The position numbers and the translations under genes were made by a program. Below, piece by piece: positions 1-7,379 of a stretch of DNA of 35,155 bases. Source of the stretch: Bacteroidales bacterium M2. Its GTDB lineage: Bacteria > Bacteroidota > Bacteroidia > Bacteroidales > Muribaculaceae. The stretch lies in contig LUJM01000081.1 of assembly GCA_001689415.1 (NCBI GenBank), positions 1 to 35,155 on the forward strand, read 5' to 3'. Below the pieces are notes generated by a model. The model searched no databases. It was given only the letters and a program-made list of their open reading frames with translations, and was not told the origin of the DNA. Numbering within the stretch: position 1 is the first letter of the stretch; every line of letters begins with the position of its first letter.

Positions 1-28
1 TTAAGCATGATTAAGTTTCACCACTAAT

Positions 29-1447
29 GTGCAACCATTCAAGATGCTTGTGGGCGATATGGTAAACGAAAAGCAGAAGGGATTGGCATACTCAATACAG
101 TCGTTTCTCTGCAATGCCGGTTCGGTAGTGGGTTATATCGCCCCCTTTGTCCTTGCGTGGTTTCTGAGCAACACCGCCCCCTCGGGCGAGGTGCCTCCTA
201 CGGTTACATGGGCGTTCTATCTTGGCGCGTTTATACTGGCGCTATGTGTAATTTACACATTCGTAAAGGTAAAGGAAATGCCGCCGCATGAGTATGCTCA
301 GTTCCATGGTATAGATGATTCGAAGTCGGAGAAAGTGCCGACTGAAAATATGTTTAAACTGCTCGTGAAAGCTCCCAAGGTATTCTGGACTGTTGGTATC
401 GTGCAATTTTTCTGTTGGGCAGCCTTTCTATATATGTGGACATATTCAACCGATGCAGTCGCCCTGCAGGCTTTCGACGCTCCGTCGATGCAGACTGTGA
501 CTGGAGTGTCGATCGACGGCCGGGAATATAACGATAAATTTATATTTAATAATGACCGACCGGTTATTGCCGGTGGCCGACTTGCACTTGCCGGTATCGA
601 AGTTGACGGCGAATTTACACGTCCGCAGACAGTTGTTGTCGACGGCGACACACTCATCAAGAGCGGGGCTGTTGTGATTAGCAATGGTTTCGAAAAGGTG
701 GGAACTCATGGTGTGGAATTTGCGGCTGCAGGCAGCGAGATTTATGTCGACGGAGTGCAGATATCGGTTGACAAGGGTGCTAAGACTGTGTCGGAATTGT
801 CGCTGATAGAGCCGGGTACATCGCTGACTCTTGCTCATATCGCAAACAAAGACCAAGGCACCGGTAAGTATATCCTTGAGCAAACGAGCACTTTGCCGAC
901 AGTCAACTCTCCCGAAGAGATTACACTCAACTATAATACTATTTTGAATCCTGCAACAATACAATATCAGAGCGCAGGAGACTGGAATGGTATACTGCTT
1001 GCAATCCAGGGTATTGCAGCTGTATTGTGGGCAATAGTTCTTGGTGGAGCAAAGCGTCGCAAACCGGCATACTCGCTGAGTTTGTTGATTGGTGCTGTTG
1101 GTTTTATCTCGGTATTCTTTATCCATAATCAATATGTGCTGTGGATTAGCTATGCCCTCATGGGTTGTGCATGGGCCGCGATGCTGGCTATGCCGTTTAC
1201 GATTTTGACCAACGCTCTGAGCGGTGGAAATATCGGCGCTTATCTCGGACTATTCAACTGCACGATTACTGTGCCCCAGATAGTAGCCGCCCTTTGTGGT
1301 GGTCTTATTCTTCATTGCTTCCCGGCAGCAGCCAATGGCGCTCCGATGACAGTGGGTATGCTGCTCGTTTCAGGTATCCTTCTCGTCTGTGGCTCGGCTG
1401 CAGTGTGGATTATCAAAGAAACATTCGGCTCGCAAAAAGCTCAATAA
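29..1447 (+). CDS. SLC45-like MFS sugar transporter, 5'-truncated, with large extracytoplasmic insert
   Basis: Inner-membrane secondary sugar transporter of the SLC45/sucrose-symporter-like MFS group. The visible 472 residues begin (GTG) in the conserved QPFKMLVGD segment, usually around the fourth helix, so roughly the first hundred residues are absent; an in-frame TGA lies at 8-10 and all three forward frames are closed within the first 27 bases. Hydrophobic helices lie near residues 22-46, 60-80, 117-138, 320-340, 348-364, 370-392, 402-430 and 441-462. The family-typical AMPF and GLFN motifs follow in the C-terminal half. Residues about 150-315, between the helix ending MWTYSTDA and the helix starting AGDWNG, form a long polar, beta-rich stretch not normal for this family. 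The gene ends before a palindromic terminator-like element. Truncation may reflect a contig edge, a frameshift or decay. Confidence 0.75.
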   Translation: MQPFKMLVGDMVNEKQKGLAYSIQSFLCNAGSVVGYIAPFVLAWFLSNTAPSGEVPPTVTWAFYLGAFILALCVIYTFVKVKEMPPHEYAQFHGIDDSKSEKVPTENMFKLLVKAPKVFWTVGIVQFFCWAAFLYMWTYSTDAVALQAFDAPSMQTVTGVSIDGREYNDKFIFNNDRPVIAGGRLALAGIEVDGEFTRPQTVVVDGDTLIKSGAVVISNGFEKVGTHGVEFAAAGSEIYVDGVQISVDKGAKTVSELSLIEPGTSLTLAHIANKDQGTGKYILEQTSTLPTVNSPEEITLNYNTILNPATIQYQSAGDWNGILLAIQGIAAVLWAIVLGGAKRRKPAYSLSLLIGAVGFISVFFIHNQYVLWISYALMGCAWAAMLAMPFTILTNALSGGNIGAYLGLFNCTITVPQIVAALCGGLILHCFPAAANGAPMTVGMLLVSGILLVCGSAAVWIIKETFGSQKAQ

Positions 1448-1478
1448 AACGGCTCAGTATTTTTAAGGTAATATAAGC

Positions 1479-1514
1479 AAGCACTCCTGAGGTGTCGACA
1501 CCTCGGGAGTGCTT
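1479..1514 (+). terminator. 36-bp near-perfect palindrome, probable terminator of the sugar transporter
   Basis: The arms AAGCACTCC and GGAGTGCTT enclose a self-complementary GAGGTGTCGACACCTC centre, with one G-T wobble. It begins 31 bp after the transporter stop codon and is followed by a T-rich but interrupted tract. It could act as a bidirectional terminator separating the transporter from the switch region. Confidence 0.6.
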
Positions 1515-1614
1515 CGTTTATATTTATATGTAATGATGAAGGGCGACACTGATGTATTGCCCCTGATTATTTTATTATATATTCGAATTCAAAAAAGGTT
1601 CCGGGATAATCAAG

Positions 1615-1630
1615 CTCTCTTGGTAAGAGA
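1615..1630 (+). repeat. Left inverted repeat of putative invertible promoter (IR-L)
   Basis: The 16-mer CTCTCTTGGTAAGAGA recurs exactly, in reverse complement, at 1814-1829. The repeat is itself a hairpin with arms TCTCTT/AAGAGA around GGT, extended by AAGC/GCTT with a one-base bulge. The pair bounds about 183 bp upstream of the capsule regulators, the arrangement of phase-variable capsule promoters in Bacteroides. Confidence 0.7.
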
Positions 1631-1813
1631 TGCTTAATTGTTTGCAAAGATACAAAAAATTATTCATAACGGCTTATATTTTAGACACTTTTTTGAAAAT
1701 CTATTTAATCCAGCGCATTAAGCCAATATGCTATAAAGTGTCGATTCGTAATCATTACCTAAGTTTAGTTTTTATAATATGCTAATAGTCAATGTTTAAT
1801 TTAGTCATCACAC
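1631..1813. promoter_or_regulatory. Putative invertible capsule promoter segment, drawn in OFF orientation
   Basis: An AT-rich, non-coding segment flanked by an exact 16-bp inverted repeat. On the minus strand it carries TATCTTTG (1645-1652 complement), matching the Bacteroidales sigma-ABfr -7 consensus TAnnTTTG, reading leftward away from upxY. I see no TAnnTTTG box on the plus strand inside the segment and no convincing -33 TTTG at the right spacing for the minus-strand box. Inversion would place the -7 box about 25 bp before the right repeat, firing into the capsule operon. By analogy with Bacteroides fragilis capsule switches, this is a phase-variation element; the recombinase is unknown. 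Confidence 0.65.
1645..1652 (-). promoter_or_regulatory. -7 box TATCTTTG inside the invertible segment
   Basis: A complete match to TAnnTTTG on the minus strand. It lies 14 bp inside the left repeat. The -33 element is not evident at 19-21 bp spacing, so strength is uncertain. Confidence 0.5.
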
Positions 1814-1835
1814 TCTCTTACCAAGAGAGTGTGAT
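1807..1835 (+). repeat. Right inverted repeat (IR-R, core 1814-1829) embedded in a perfect 13-bp hairpin
   Basis: The arms ATCACACTCTCTT and AAGAGAGTGTGAT are perfectly complementary around the loop ACC. The inner 16 bp (1814-1829) is the exact inverted copy of the left repeat. It could be a recombinase binding site with two-fold symmetry, and in the ON state it would lie in the 5' leader of the capsule transcript. Confidence 0.7.
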
Positions 1836-2027
1836 TATTGAGTCAGTATTTAAGTCCGAAAAAAGGATTGAAATCATACACGGCTGAATATATAAAACAT
1901 GGCGCAGGTTTTAGCCATGATCCTCATAACTGCTTGAACATCAGATTGAAGCTGATTCTTGCAGGAATAGAAGGTATTGCCATTAACTAACCGTTATATA
2001 ATAAGCTGTTCCGCAACTTCTCGGATA
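1836..2027 (+). promoter_or_regulatory. Capsule operon 5' leader between switch and upxY
   Basis: About 190 nt with no convincing gene. It holds a small hairpin, CATGGC (1898-1903) with GCCATG (1914-1919). In Bacteroides fragilis, UpxY proteins act on the untranslated leader of their own operon to prevent premature termination, so this is the expected target region. The specific recognition sequence is not identifiable by eye. Confidence 0.4.
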
Positions 2028-2582
2028 ATGGAAGCAATTAACGAATCAAAGAAAGAATGGTTTGTGATGCGCGACCTCAAAAGAGCTAATGCAAATCTTC
2101 CGGCATACAAAATGCTTGAAGATTTGGGGTTCAAAGTTTTTACCCCGATGACTTCGAAGGTCGTGGAAAGGGGTGGAAAAAGAACACGCATTCAGGCGCC
2201 ATTTGTTCAAGACCTTCTTTTCGTGTTATCCGAGAAAGAATTACTCGACAGGGTAGTCGGCCGAACTGCGACACTACAATACAGGTATGTCAAAGGAGCA
2301 GCGTACCGCACGCCAATGACGGTATCGACAGGCGATATGGAGCGCTTTATTGCCGCAGTGACATATGTGAAAACGCCTCGCTACTACCAACTCGACGAGA
2401 TAAGCCCCGAAATGTACGGCGCAAAAGTAAGGATGATATGCGAAGGGCCGATGAATGGATTCGAAGGTACTTTGCTTAAAATCAAAGGTTCGGGCAAAAA
2501 GAGACTATTGGTAAAGCTGCCCGGCGTCCTCGCTGCTGCTATCGAAATTGGTAGAACAGACTATGTCGAACTTATCAACTGA
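2028..2582 (+). CDS. upxY: UpxY-type NusG-like capsule transcription antiterminator
   Basis: Predicted locus-specific antiterminator that travels with RNA polymerase and allows transcription of the long capsule operon. The 184-residue protein starts at the first ATG; an in-frame TTG at 1977 would add 17 residues that do not look family-like. The N-terminus has the NusG N-terminal fold signature (WFVMRDLKRAN, residues 11-21, then the bipartite alpha/beta region to about 115). The C-terminal part from about 130 (YGAKVRMICEGPMNGFEGTL) is KOW-like. It is the first gene after the putative invertible promoter, is followed directly by upxZ, and matches the usual Upx gene order. Confidence in family is high; the exact operon specificity is inferred. 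Confidence 0.88.
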   Translation: MEAINESKKEWFVMRDLKRANANLPAYKMLEDLGFKVFTPMTSKVVERGGKRTRIQAPFVQDLLFVLSEKELLDRVVGRTATLQYRYVKGAAYRTPMTVSTGDMERFIAAVTYVKTPRYYQLDEISPEMYGAKVRMICEGPMNGFEGTLLKIKGSGKKRLLVKLPGVLAAAIEIGRTDYVELIN

Positions 2583-3006
2583 TATGCGACTTCATTCGCT
2601 TGATATAGAGTCTGTTGATTTTACCGACCCGGTTGAAATAAGAGGGTTTGTGTCGCATCTGTGCCACTTGGCCGACGATGCCGGGGTGTCTGCTCCCGAC
2701 TTCATACCGACGAGAGAAAGCAGCGAGATTCGGTCGCTGGCAGGTAAGGTAGTAAAGAAACTCGATAATCAGCTGCCGCAGATGACAGTCGCCGAGGCAT
2801 TTAATACACTCTCGGCATACGACTTTGCTCACCGATTGGCATATCGCACGCCTGCCGACCGAAAATTTATCAACAAAATTGCATTAAGGGCCTTCGATGC
2901 CATGATACATGGCGACAAAACCGTAGACGAATACGAAATGTACCGCCATATACGGCGTTGCGTTGCGCTGCGCGACAAAGACTATCTCGATAAACCATTG
3001 AAGTAG
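2563..3006 (+). CDS. upxZ: UpxZ-like inhibitor of competing capsule loci
   Basis: A small (147-residue) soluble protein immediately after upxY. In Bacteroides fragilis the UpxZ proteins repress other capsule operons by interfering with their UpxY proteins, so that one capsule is made at a time. The sequence is mainly helical, with the typical TLSAYDFAHRLAYR segment near residues 87-100. Start choice is uncertain: ATG at 2563 overlaps upxY by 20 bp, while ATG at 2584 starts just after the upxY stop and gives 140 residues beginning MRLHSLD. Either is translationally coupled. Function is inferred from position and resemblance; there are no catalytic motifs. Confidence 0.75.
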   Translation: MSNLSTDMRLHSLDIESVDFTDPVEIRGFVSHLCHLADDAGVSAPDFIPTRESSEIRSLAGKVVKKLDNQLPQMTVAEAFNTLSAYDFAHRLAYRTPADRKFINKIALRAFDAMIHGDKTVDEYEMYRHIRRCVALRDKDYLDKPLK

Positions 3007-3018
3007 ATCTGCATCAGC

Positions 3019-3273
3019 TTGGAATACTGGTATAAAGAGGCGTCGCGAGCTTATGAGCACTCAGCCCTCACCGACTACGACATCATCAACCGGGTAAACA
3101 TCCTGCTCGAATCCGACCTCTACGCCTACGAAGGCCACCACCAACACCAATTCAAACACCACCTCGTTGAACAGCACCGCCACTACCTCGACAAATACGT
3201 TGCGACAGACCGCAAAACTCACTCTGCAGCAGAACGGTTCCGCGACGCCTCAGGTAGACATATCTTATTATAA
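3019..3273 (+). CDS. Small protein of unknown function following upxZ
   Basis: An 84-residue, His- and Tyr-rich, helical-looking protein with no signal peptide or membrane segment. It is in the same frame as upxZ, 12 bp after its stop, and has no internal Met: the only plausible start is TTG at 3019, so a non-ATG start or lost 5' end must be assumed. The central segment (YDIINRVNILLESDLYAY) looks like a conserved helical core, and small proteins of this sort commonly accompany UpxY/UpxZ in Bacteroidales. The codon choice is C-rich in third positions, supporting translation. Function unknown; a regulatory accessory is possible. Confidence 0.55.
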   Translation: MEYWYKEASRAYEHSALTDYDIINRVNILLESDLYAYEGHHQHQFKHHLVEQHRHYLDKYVATDRKTHSAAERFRDASGRHILL

Positions 3274-3311
3274 AATAAACCTCAGTTCATCGAAAAATCG
3301 TCCAATAGCAG

Positions 3312-4838
3312 ATGTCATCCAATAAGCTCATAGCAAAAAATACTGTTTTCCTCTACATTAGGTCCTTAATCAGCATGCTGATAGGACTATATACATCTCG
3401 TGTAGTTATAGATGTTTTGGGGGTTGATGATTATGGCGTTTACGGTGTTGCAGGAGGTGTCGTCGGGATGTTGGGATTTCTGAACGCATCTATGGCCGGC
3501 GCTACTTCTAGATTCATAACAATAGAATTAGGTAAAAACGACCCGCAGAAAACAAAGATTACGTTTGCGAACGCCCTTAGCATACATATTGTCATATCAG
3601 CTATTGTTTTTATAATTTGTGAAGCATTTGGTGTTTGGTTCCTTAATTGTAAATTGAACATACCCGACCAAAGCATATACGCAGCAAATTGGGTTTTTCA
3701 ATTATCAATCTTATCTACAATTATCAGTATCACGCAGGTACCATATACAGCATTAATTATGAGCCATGAACGAATGAACATTTATGCTTATATGGAAATG
3801 GCAAATGTTTCATTAAAATTATTGATAGTCTTTTTATTGGTAATATTACCAGGGAATAAACTCATAATTTATGCATTATGCATAACACTGGTATCAATAG
3901 GAATCGCAATGAGTTACCGCTTCTATTGTTTAAGAAATTTTGCCGAGTCCAGAACCTTTCTTAAATATAACAAAGAAGTTGTTAAGCCTATGCTTACATT
4001 CTCTTTATGGGATTTGTATGGCAACACTTGCGTTACCATTCGAACACAAGGCACTACATTTAGTCTTAATATTTTCTTTGGGGTAGCAATTAATGGAGCT
4101 GCATCCATTGCAGCTGTCCTTAATGGAGTTCTTACCGGATTATCGTATAATATAATCACTGCATTTAGGCCACAGATAATTAAAAGCTATGCACAAAAAT
4201 CATGGAGTAGATTCCAGGAACTTATTGGCGACGGCGCACTGTTTTCAAGTCTGATTCTTGCCGTAATGGCAATACCGTTAGTGTTAGAAACTCCATTTAT
4301 ATTTAAGCTCTGGCTTAGAGAAGTGCCAGATTATGTGGTAATCTTTAGTCGTATTAGCATCTTTACTGCTATTGTAGCTCAGACTACAAGTGTGATAACC
4401 ATTGGTATTCATGCATCGGGTCAAATTAAAATGATAAGTTTTATAACAGGTTCGATCTATCTTATAAGTCTGTTGGCAATCTATATAGCGCTGAAGTTCA
4501 TAACTCAACCCTCAGTCGCATTTATTATTGCATTTTTCACCAACTGTCTTGCGTTTGCTTCTAATATTATAATTTTACATAAGAATGTGCCTGAATTTAA
4601 ACTGAGGATTTTTATTTTTACGATTATAAAATTACCATTAGTTTTAATACTACCATGTATTTGTAGCTATTATATCCACATAAATATAGAAAATGGTTTT
4701 GGTAGATTAGCACTGGTTGCCATCACAGGCTTAATCGCGACATGCGTAATGACCTATCTCATTGCTTTGACTAAGACTCAAAAAGATTCGTTGCGAATGT
4801 CATTATCTAACCGTTTGCTAAAAAATCATACGAAGTAA
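3312..4838 (+). CDS. wzx: Wzx-type lipid-linked oligosaccharide flippase
   Basis: A 508-residue integral membrane protein of the MVF/MATE-like polysaccharide exporter superfamily, length typical of Wzx. About twelve hydrophobic helices are visible, starting with a first helix near residues 10-30 and the family-typical GVDDYGVYGVAGGVV segment at about 37-51. It would flip undecaprenyl-diphosphate-linked repeat units to the periplasmic face for the polymerase at 11570. Start ATG at 3312 follows 38 bp after the preceding ORF. Base composition is more AT-rich than the flanking regulators, common for capsule-specific genes. Confidence 0.9.
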   Translation: MSSNKLIAKNTVFLYIRSLISMLIGLYTSRVVIDVLGVDDYGVYGVAGGVVGMLGFLNASMAGATSRFITIELGKNDPQKTKITFANALSIHIVISAIVFIICEAFGVWFLNCKLNIPDQSIYAANWVFQLSILSTIISITQVPYTALIMSHERMNIYAYMEMANVSLKLLIVFLLVILPGNKLIIYALCITLVSIGIAMSYRFYCLRNFAESRTFLKYNKEVVKPMLTFSLWDLYGNTCVTIRTQGTTFSLNIFFGVAINGAASIAAVLNGVLTGLSYNIITAFRPQIIKSYAQKSWSRFQELIGDGALFSSLILAVMAIPLVLETPFIFKLWLREVPDYVVIFSRISIFTAIVAQTTSVITIGIHASGQIKMISFITGSIYLISLLAIYIALKFITQPSVAFIIAFFTNCLAFASNIIILHKNVPEFKLRIFIFTIIKLPLVLILPCICSYYIHINIENGFGRLALVAITGLIATCVMTYLIALTKTQKDSLRMSLSNRLLKNHTK

Positions 4839-4936
4839 TAAGCAAAACAGATTTGCATGATTTATCGGTGGGCGCCGTATATGGCGGTACTCTGATTAAC
4901 AACGCAGAAAAAGAATGTTTAGAGTTAAAATTAAAT

Positions 4937-5348
4937 ATGGTTTCAATCATTGTTCTAGTACATAATTCATCCCGATACTTAGAAAGATGTGTTGATAGTC
5001 TATTAGGACAGACATAAAGTGACATCGAAATCATCTTAGTGAATGACGGGTCTACAGATGATTCGAAAGCTATTTGTGACAGATATTCAATGTGCGATAA
5101 AAGAATTACGGTTATCCATCAAGAAAATGCCGGAGCTTCAGTGGCGCGAAATAATGGATTGGTGGTTGCAAAGGGTGAATACATCTCTTTTAGATTTTGT
5201 AGAAATTATAAGACCGTTTAGAAGAAGTATAATTCAAAAAGCTGTAATGGGAAATGACAAGAGTAAAATGAGATTGATGTCATTGTTGAGCTGTTTTGAT
5301 TATTTTTCGCTATTCAAAAATATTGTAAAAGGACTTTCGGAAAATTAA
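4937..5348 (+). pseudogene. Decayed GT2 glycosyltransferase (nonsense codon plus internal deletion)
   Basis: A family 2 glycosyltransferase remnant. The N-terminal start MVSIIVLVHNSSRYLERC is clear and runs to QT, where TAA (5015-5017) replaces the usually aromatic codon of the QTY motif. The same frame then continues with SDIEIILVNDGSTDDS and a normal GEYISF block. The expected DSDD motif and the whole middle of the enzyme are missing. The fragment ending GLSEN (stop near 5348), in another frame, resembles a GT2 C-terminus. This implies at least one point nonsense and a deletion near 5193-5200. The product would be inactive. Confidence 0.8.
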
Positions 5349-5353
5349 TTGTG

Positions 5354-6370
5354 ATGGCACGTGTATCAGTAGTTCTCCCAACATATAACAGGGCAAAGGA
5401 TCTTCATCGCATTCTTGACTCGTTATTGTCGCAGACTTATCGTGAAATTGAACTGATTGTCGTAAATGATGGCAGTAAGGACGATACCGAGAAGGTTCTG
5501 GCGGAGTATTCAAGGCGGGATGCCCGAGTAATACCGGTTAATAAGACTAACGGAGGTCCCAGTGCAGCCAGGAATGCCGGTATAAAAGTTGCTAAGGGAG
5601 AATTCATATTTTTTATTGATGATGATGATGATGTGCCGAACGATTATATAGAATCTTTTATGAAGAAGGAATATGATGAAGTTGATTTGTTGATAGATTC
5701 ATATTCTAATCAGACAGATGATCAAATGCCGGTTCCGGTACATTTCCCAAAGAGAACGTTTGTTTCGCCGAAGGAGGTGGTCGATTTCATGGTTGGAACA
5801 ATGCCTGATTCTCCATATTGTTTCTTTGCTTATGGAAAGCGCTTCAGACGAGCAATAATCGAACAGAATGATTTGCATTTCAGTGAAATAATCAGTATCG
5901 GAGAGGATCGGCCTTTTGTTATTGACTTTATCCTTTCTGCCGGAGTTTTTAGAATAATTGATAATTCAAAGTATATAGTTAGATGTTCTTCCTCTTCTGA
6001 ATATAGGTTGAGCAAGGGCCATAAACCATTGGATTGGCTATGGTTCAACATCAGAAGCAGTTTTGAATATCTTATGTCGGTAGGCAGTAGTCTGAATAGC
6101 GAAAAAGTATTTCAGTATGCCAATAATTATCTGGCAACCCGACTGATGGACTACATATTCATACCATTTGCCCTTGATAAAGTGAAAGAAGATAAAGATT
6201 GGGCAATAGTGGAGGAGTCAGTTGATTTTTTAAGGAATAATGTAAATCTTCGATTCATAGGTCGCAGAGAAGCCAAGCTCTTTAGCAAAGCCTTGACAAA
6301 ATTCAACATTCGACCGGTTATTGCACTCTTGATTTTTCGTCTTAAAGCATCGGCTCTAATAAAACGTTAG
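5354..6370 (+). CDS. Family 2 glycosyltransferase (GT-A fold)
   Basis: A 338-residue cytoplasmic-face glycosyltransferase adding a sugar to the lipid-linked repeat unit. The N-terminal GT-A domain shows VVLPTYNRAKD near residues 6-16, SQTYREIELIVVNDGS at about 29-44, GGPSAARNAG near 70-80, and the metal-binding acidic run IDDDDD near residue 92, longer than the usual DDD/DSD. The C-terminal half is helical and acceptor-specific. ATG at 5354 is preferred over GTG at 5351. It sits between the decayed GT2 copy and the pyruvyl transferase. Donor and acceptor cannot be read from sequence. Confidence 0.88.
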   Translation: MARVSVVLPTYNRAKDLHRILDSLLSQTYREIELIVVNDGSKDDTEKVLAEYSRRDARVIPVNKTNGGPSAARNAGIKVAKGEFIFFIDDDDDVPNDYIESFMKKEYDEVDLLIDSYSNQTDDQMPVPVHFPKRTFVSPKEVVDFMVGTMPDSPYCFFAYGKRFRRAIIEQNDLHFSEIISIGEDRPFVIDFILSAGVFRIIDNSKYIVRCSSSSEYRLSKGHKPLDWLWFNIRSSFEYLMSVGSSLNSEKVFQYANNYLATRLMDYIFIPFALDKVKEDKDWAIVEESVDFLRNNVNLRFIGRREAKLFSKALTKFNIRPVIALLIFRLKASALIKR

Positions 6371-6371
6371 T

Positions 6372-7379
6372 ATGAACAGGCTGAAATTATTGAATCTTAA
6401 GTTTAAGATTGCAAGTTTAAGAGCAGCAGAGAATTTTCCGGTTGTTGACAGGCCGAAATGTTTCATATTTCTGGCTGCCGATTATGGCAATCTGGGGGAT
6501 GTGGCGATTACTTATGCTCAGAAAAGGTTTCTGCAAGAGAATTTTCCGGGGTATGAGGTTGTGGAGGTTCCTGCTGCCGCAACATTGAAATATATAAACA
6601 GCATACGAAAGCAGATCTCTCCGGAAGATATCGTAACCGTAGTTGGTGGCGGTAATATGGGTGATATGTATGGTGATATAGAACTGTTGCGATTGATGGT
6701 CGTTAAGAAGTTCAGGAACAACCGGATCATTCTATTCCCACAGACGATTGATTATTCAGCGTCTTCAGAAGCCATGTGGCTGAAAAAGCTTTCCCGAAGG
6801 ATATATGGCAGCCCCGGTAATCTGACAATGTGTGCCAGGGAAAAAGTGTCATATGACACGATGTGCAGGTTGTATCCTGGTGTGGACGTGCGCCTTTCTC
6901 CTGATATTGTGATGGGGCGGGATGAGTCGCAGGGATGTGGCCGACAGAATGTCGCTACATTCTGTCTTCGTGAGGACATGGAGAAAGCTGATAATGAAGA
7001 GGCGGTGTCGCAACTGCGAGAGCAATGCAAGATGAAAGGTCTGCAGATTGAATATTATGACACACATATAGGTGGCAACAGATATACGGAAGATGAGAAG
7101 TATTTCGAGTTGAGAAAGATATGGCATCAGTTCAGACGAAGTAAGCTCGTAATAACAGATCGTCTTCATGGGATGATTTTCGCATATATCACGAGAACTC
7201 CTGCAATTGTTCTGCCGAATTCAAACTTCAAAGTGGCAGGTTGCTATGAATGGATTAAGGATTGCGGCTATATCAAGTTTTTCGGCGAAGGAAATGTGGA
7301 TTTGCGAAGTTTTCCCGACAATGTTGTGGCAAAGGATATCAAAAGTCGGATAACTGGCAAATTGAAAAATATCTTATGA
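6372..7379 (+). CDS. Polysaccharide pyruvyl transferase family protein
   Basis: A 335-residue protein of the PF04230 family, which transfers pyruvate from phosphoenolpyruvate as a ketal onto sugar hydroxyls, giving the polymer negative charge. Family hallmarks are ADYGNLGDVAITYAQ (about 35-49), VVGGGNMGD (about 90-98), the FPQTIDYS segment near 122-130, and the ITDRLHGMIFA motif near 260-270 with the His/Arg expected at the active site. It starts one base after the preceding stop and overlaps the next start by ATGA, so it is tightly co-translated. Confidence 0.88.
   Translation: MNRLKLLNLKFKIASLRAAENFPVVDRPKCFIFLAADYGNLGDVAITYAQKRFLQENFPGYEVVEVPAAATLKYINSIRKQISPEDIVTVVGGGNMGDMYGDIELLRLMVVKKFRNNRIILFPQTIDYSASSEAMWLKKLSRRIYGSPGNLTMCAREKVSYDTMCRLYPGVDVRLSPDIVMGRDESQGCGRQNVATFCLREDMEKADNEEAVSQLREQCKMKGLQIEYYDTHIGGNRYTEDEKYFELRKIWHQFRRSKLVITDRLHGMIFAYITRTPAIVLPNSNFKVAGCYEWIKDCGYIKFFGEGNVDLRSFPDNVVAKDIKSRITGKLKNIL

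Noticed and set aside
446..1132. Open frame antisense to the sugar transporter
   Set aside because: No family resemblance; Cys-rich, low-quality composition typical of a shadow frame.
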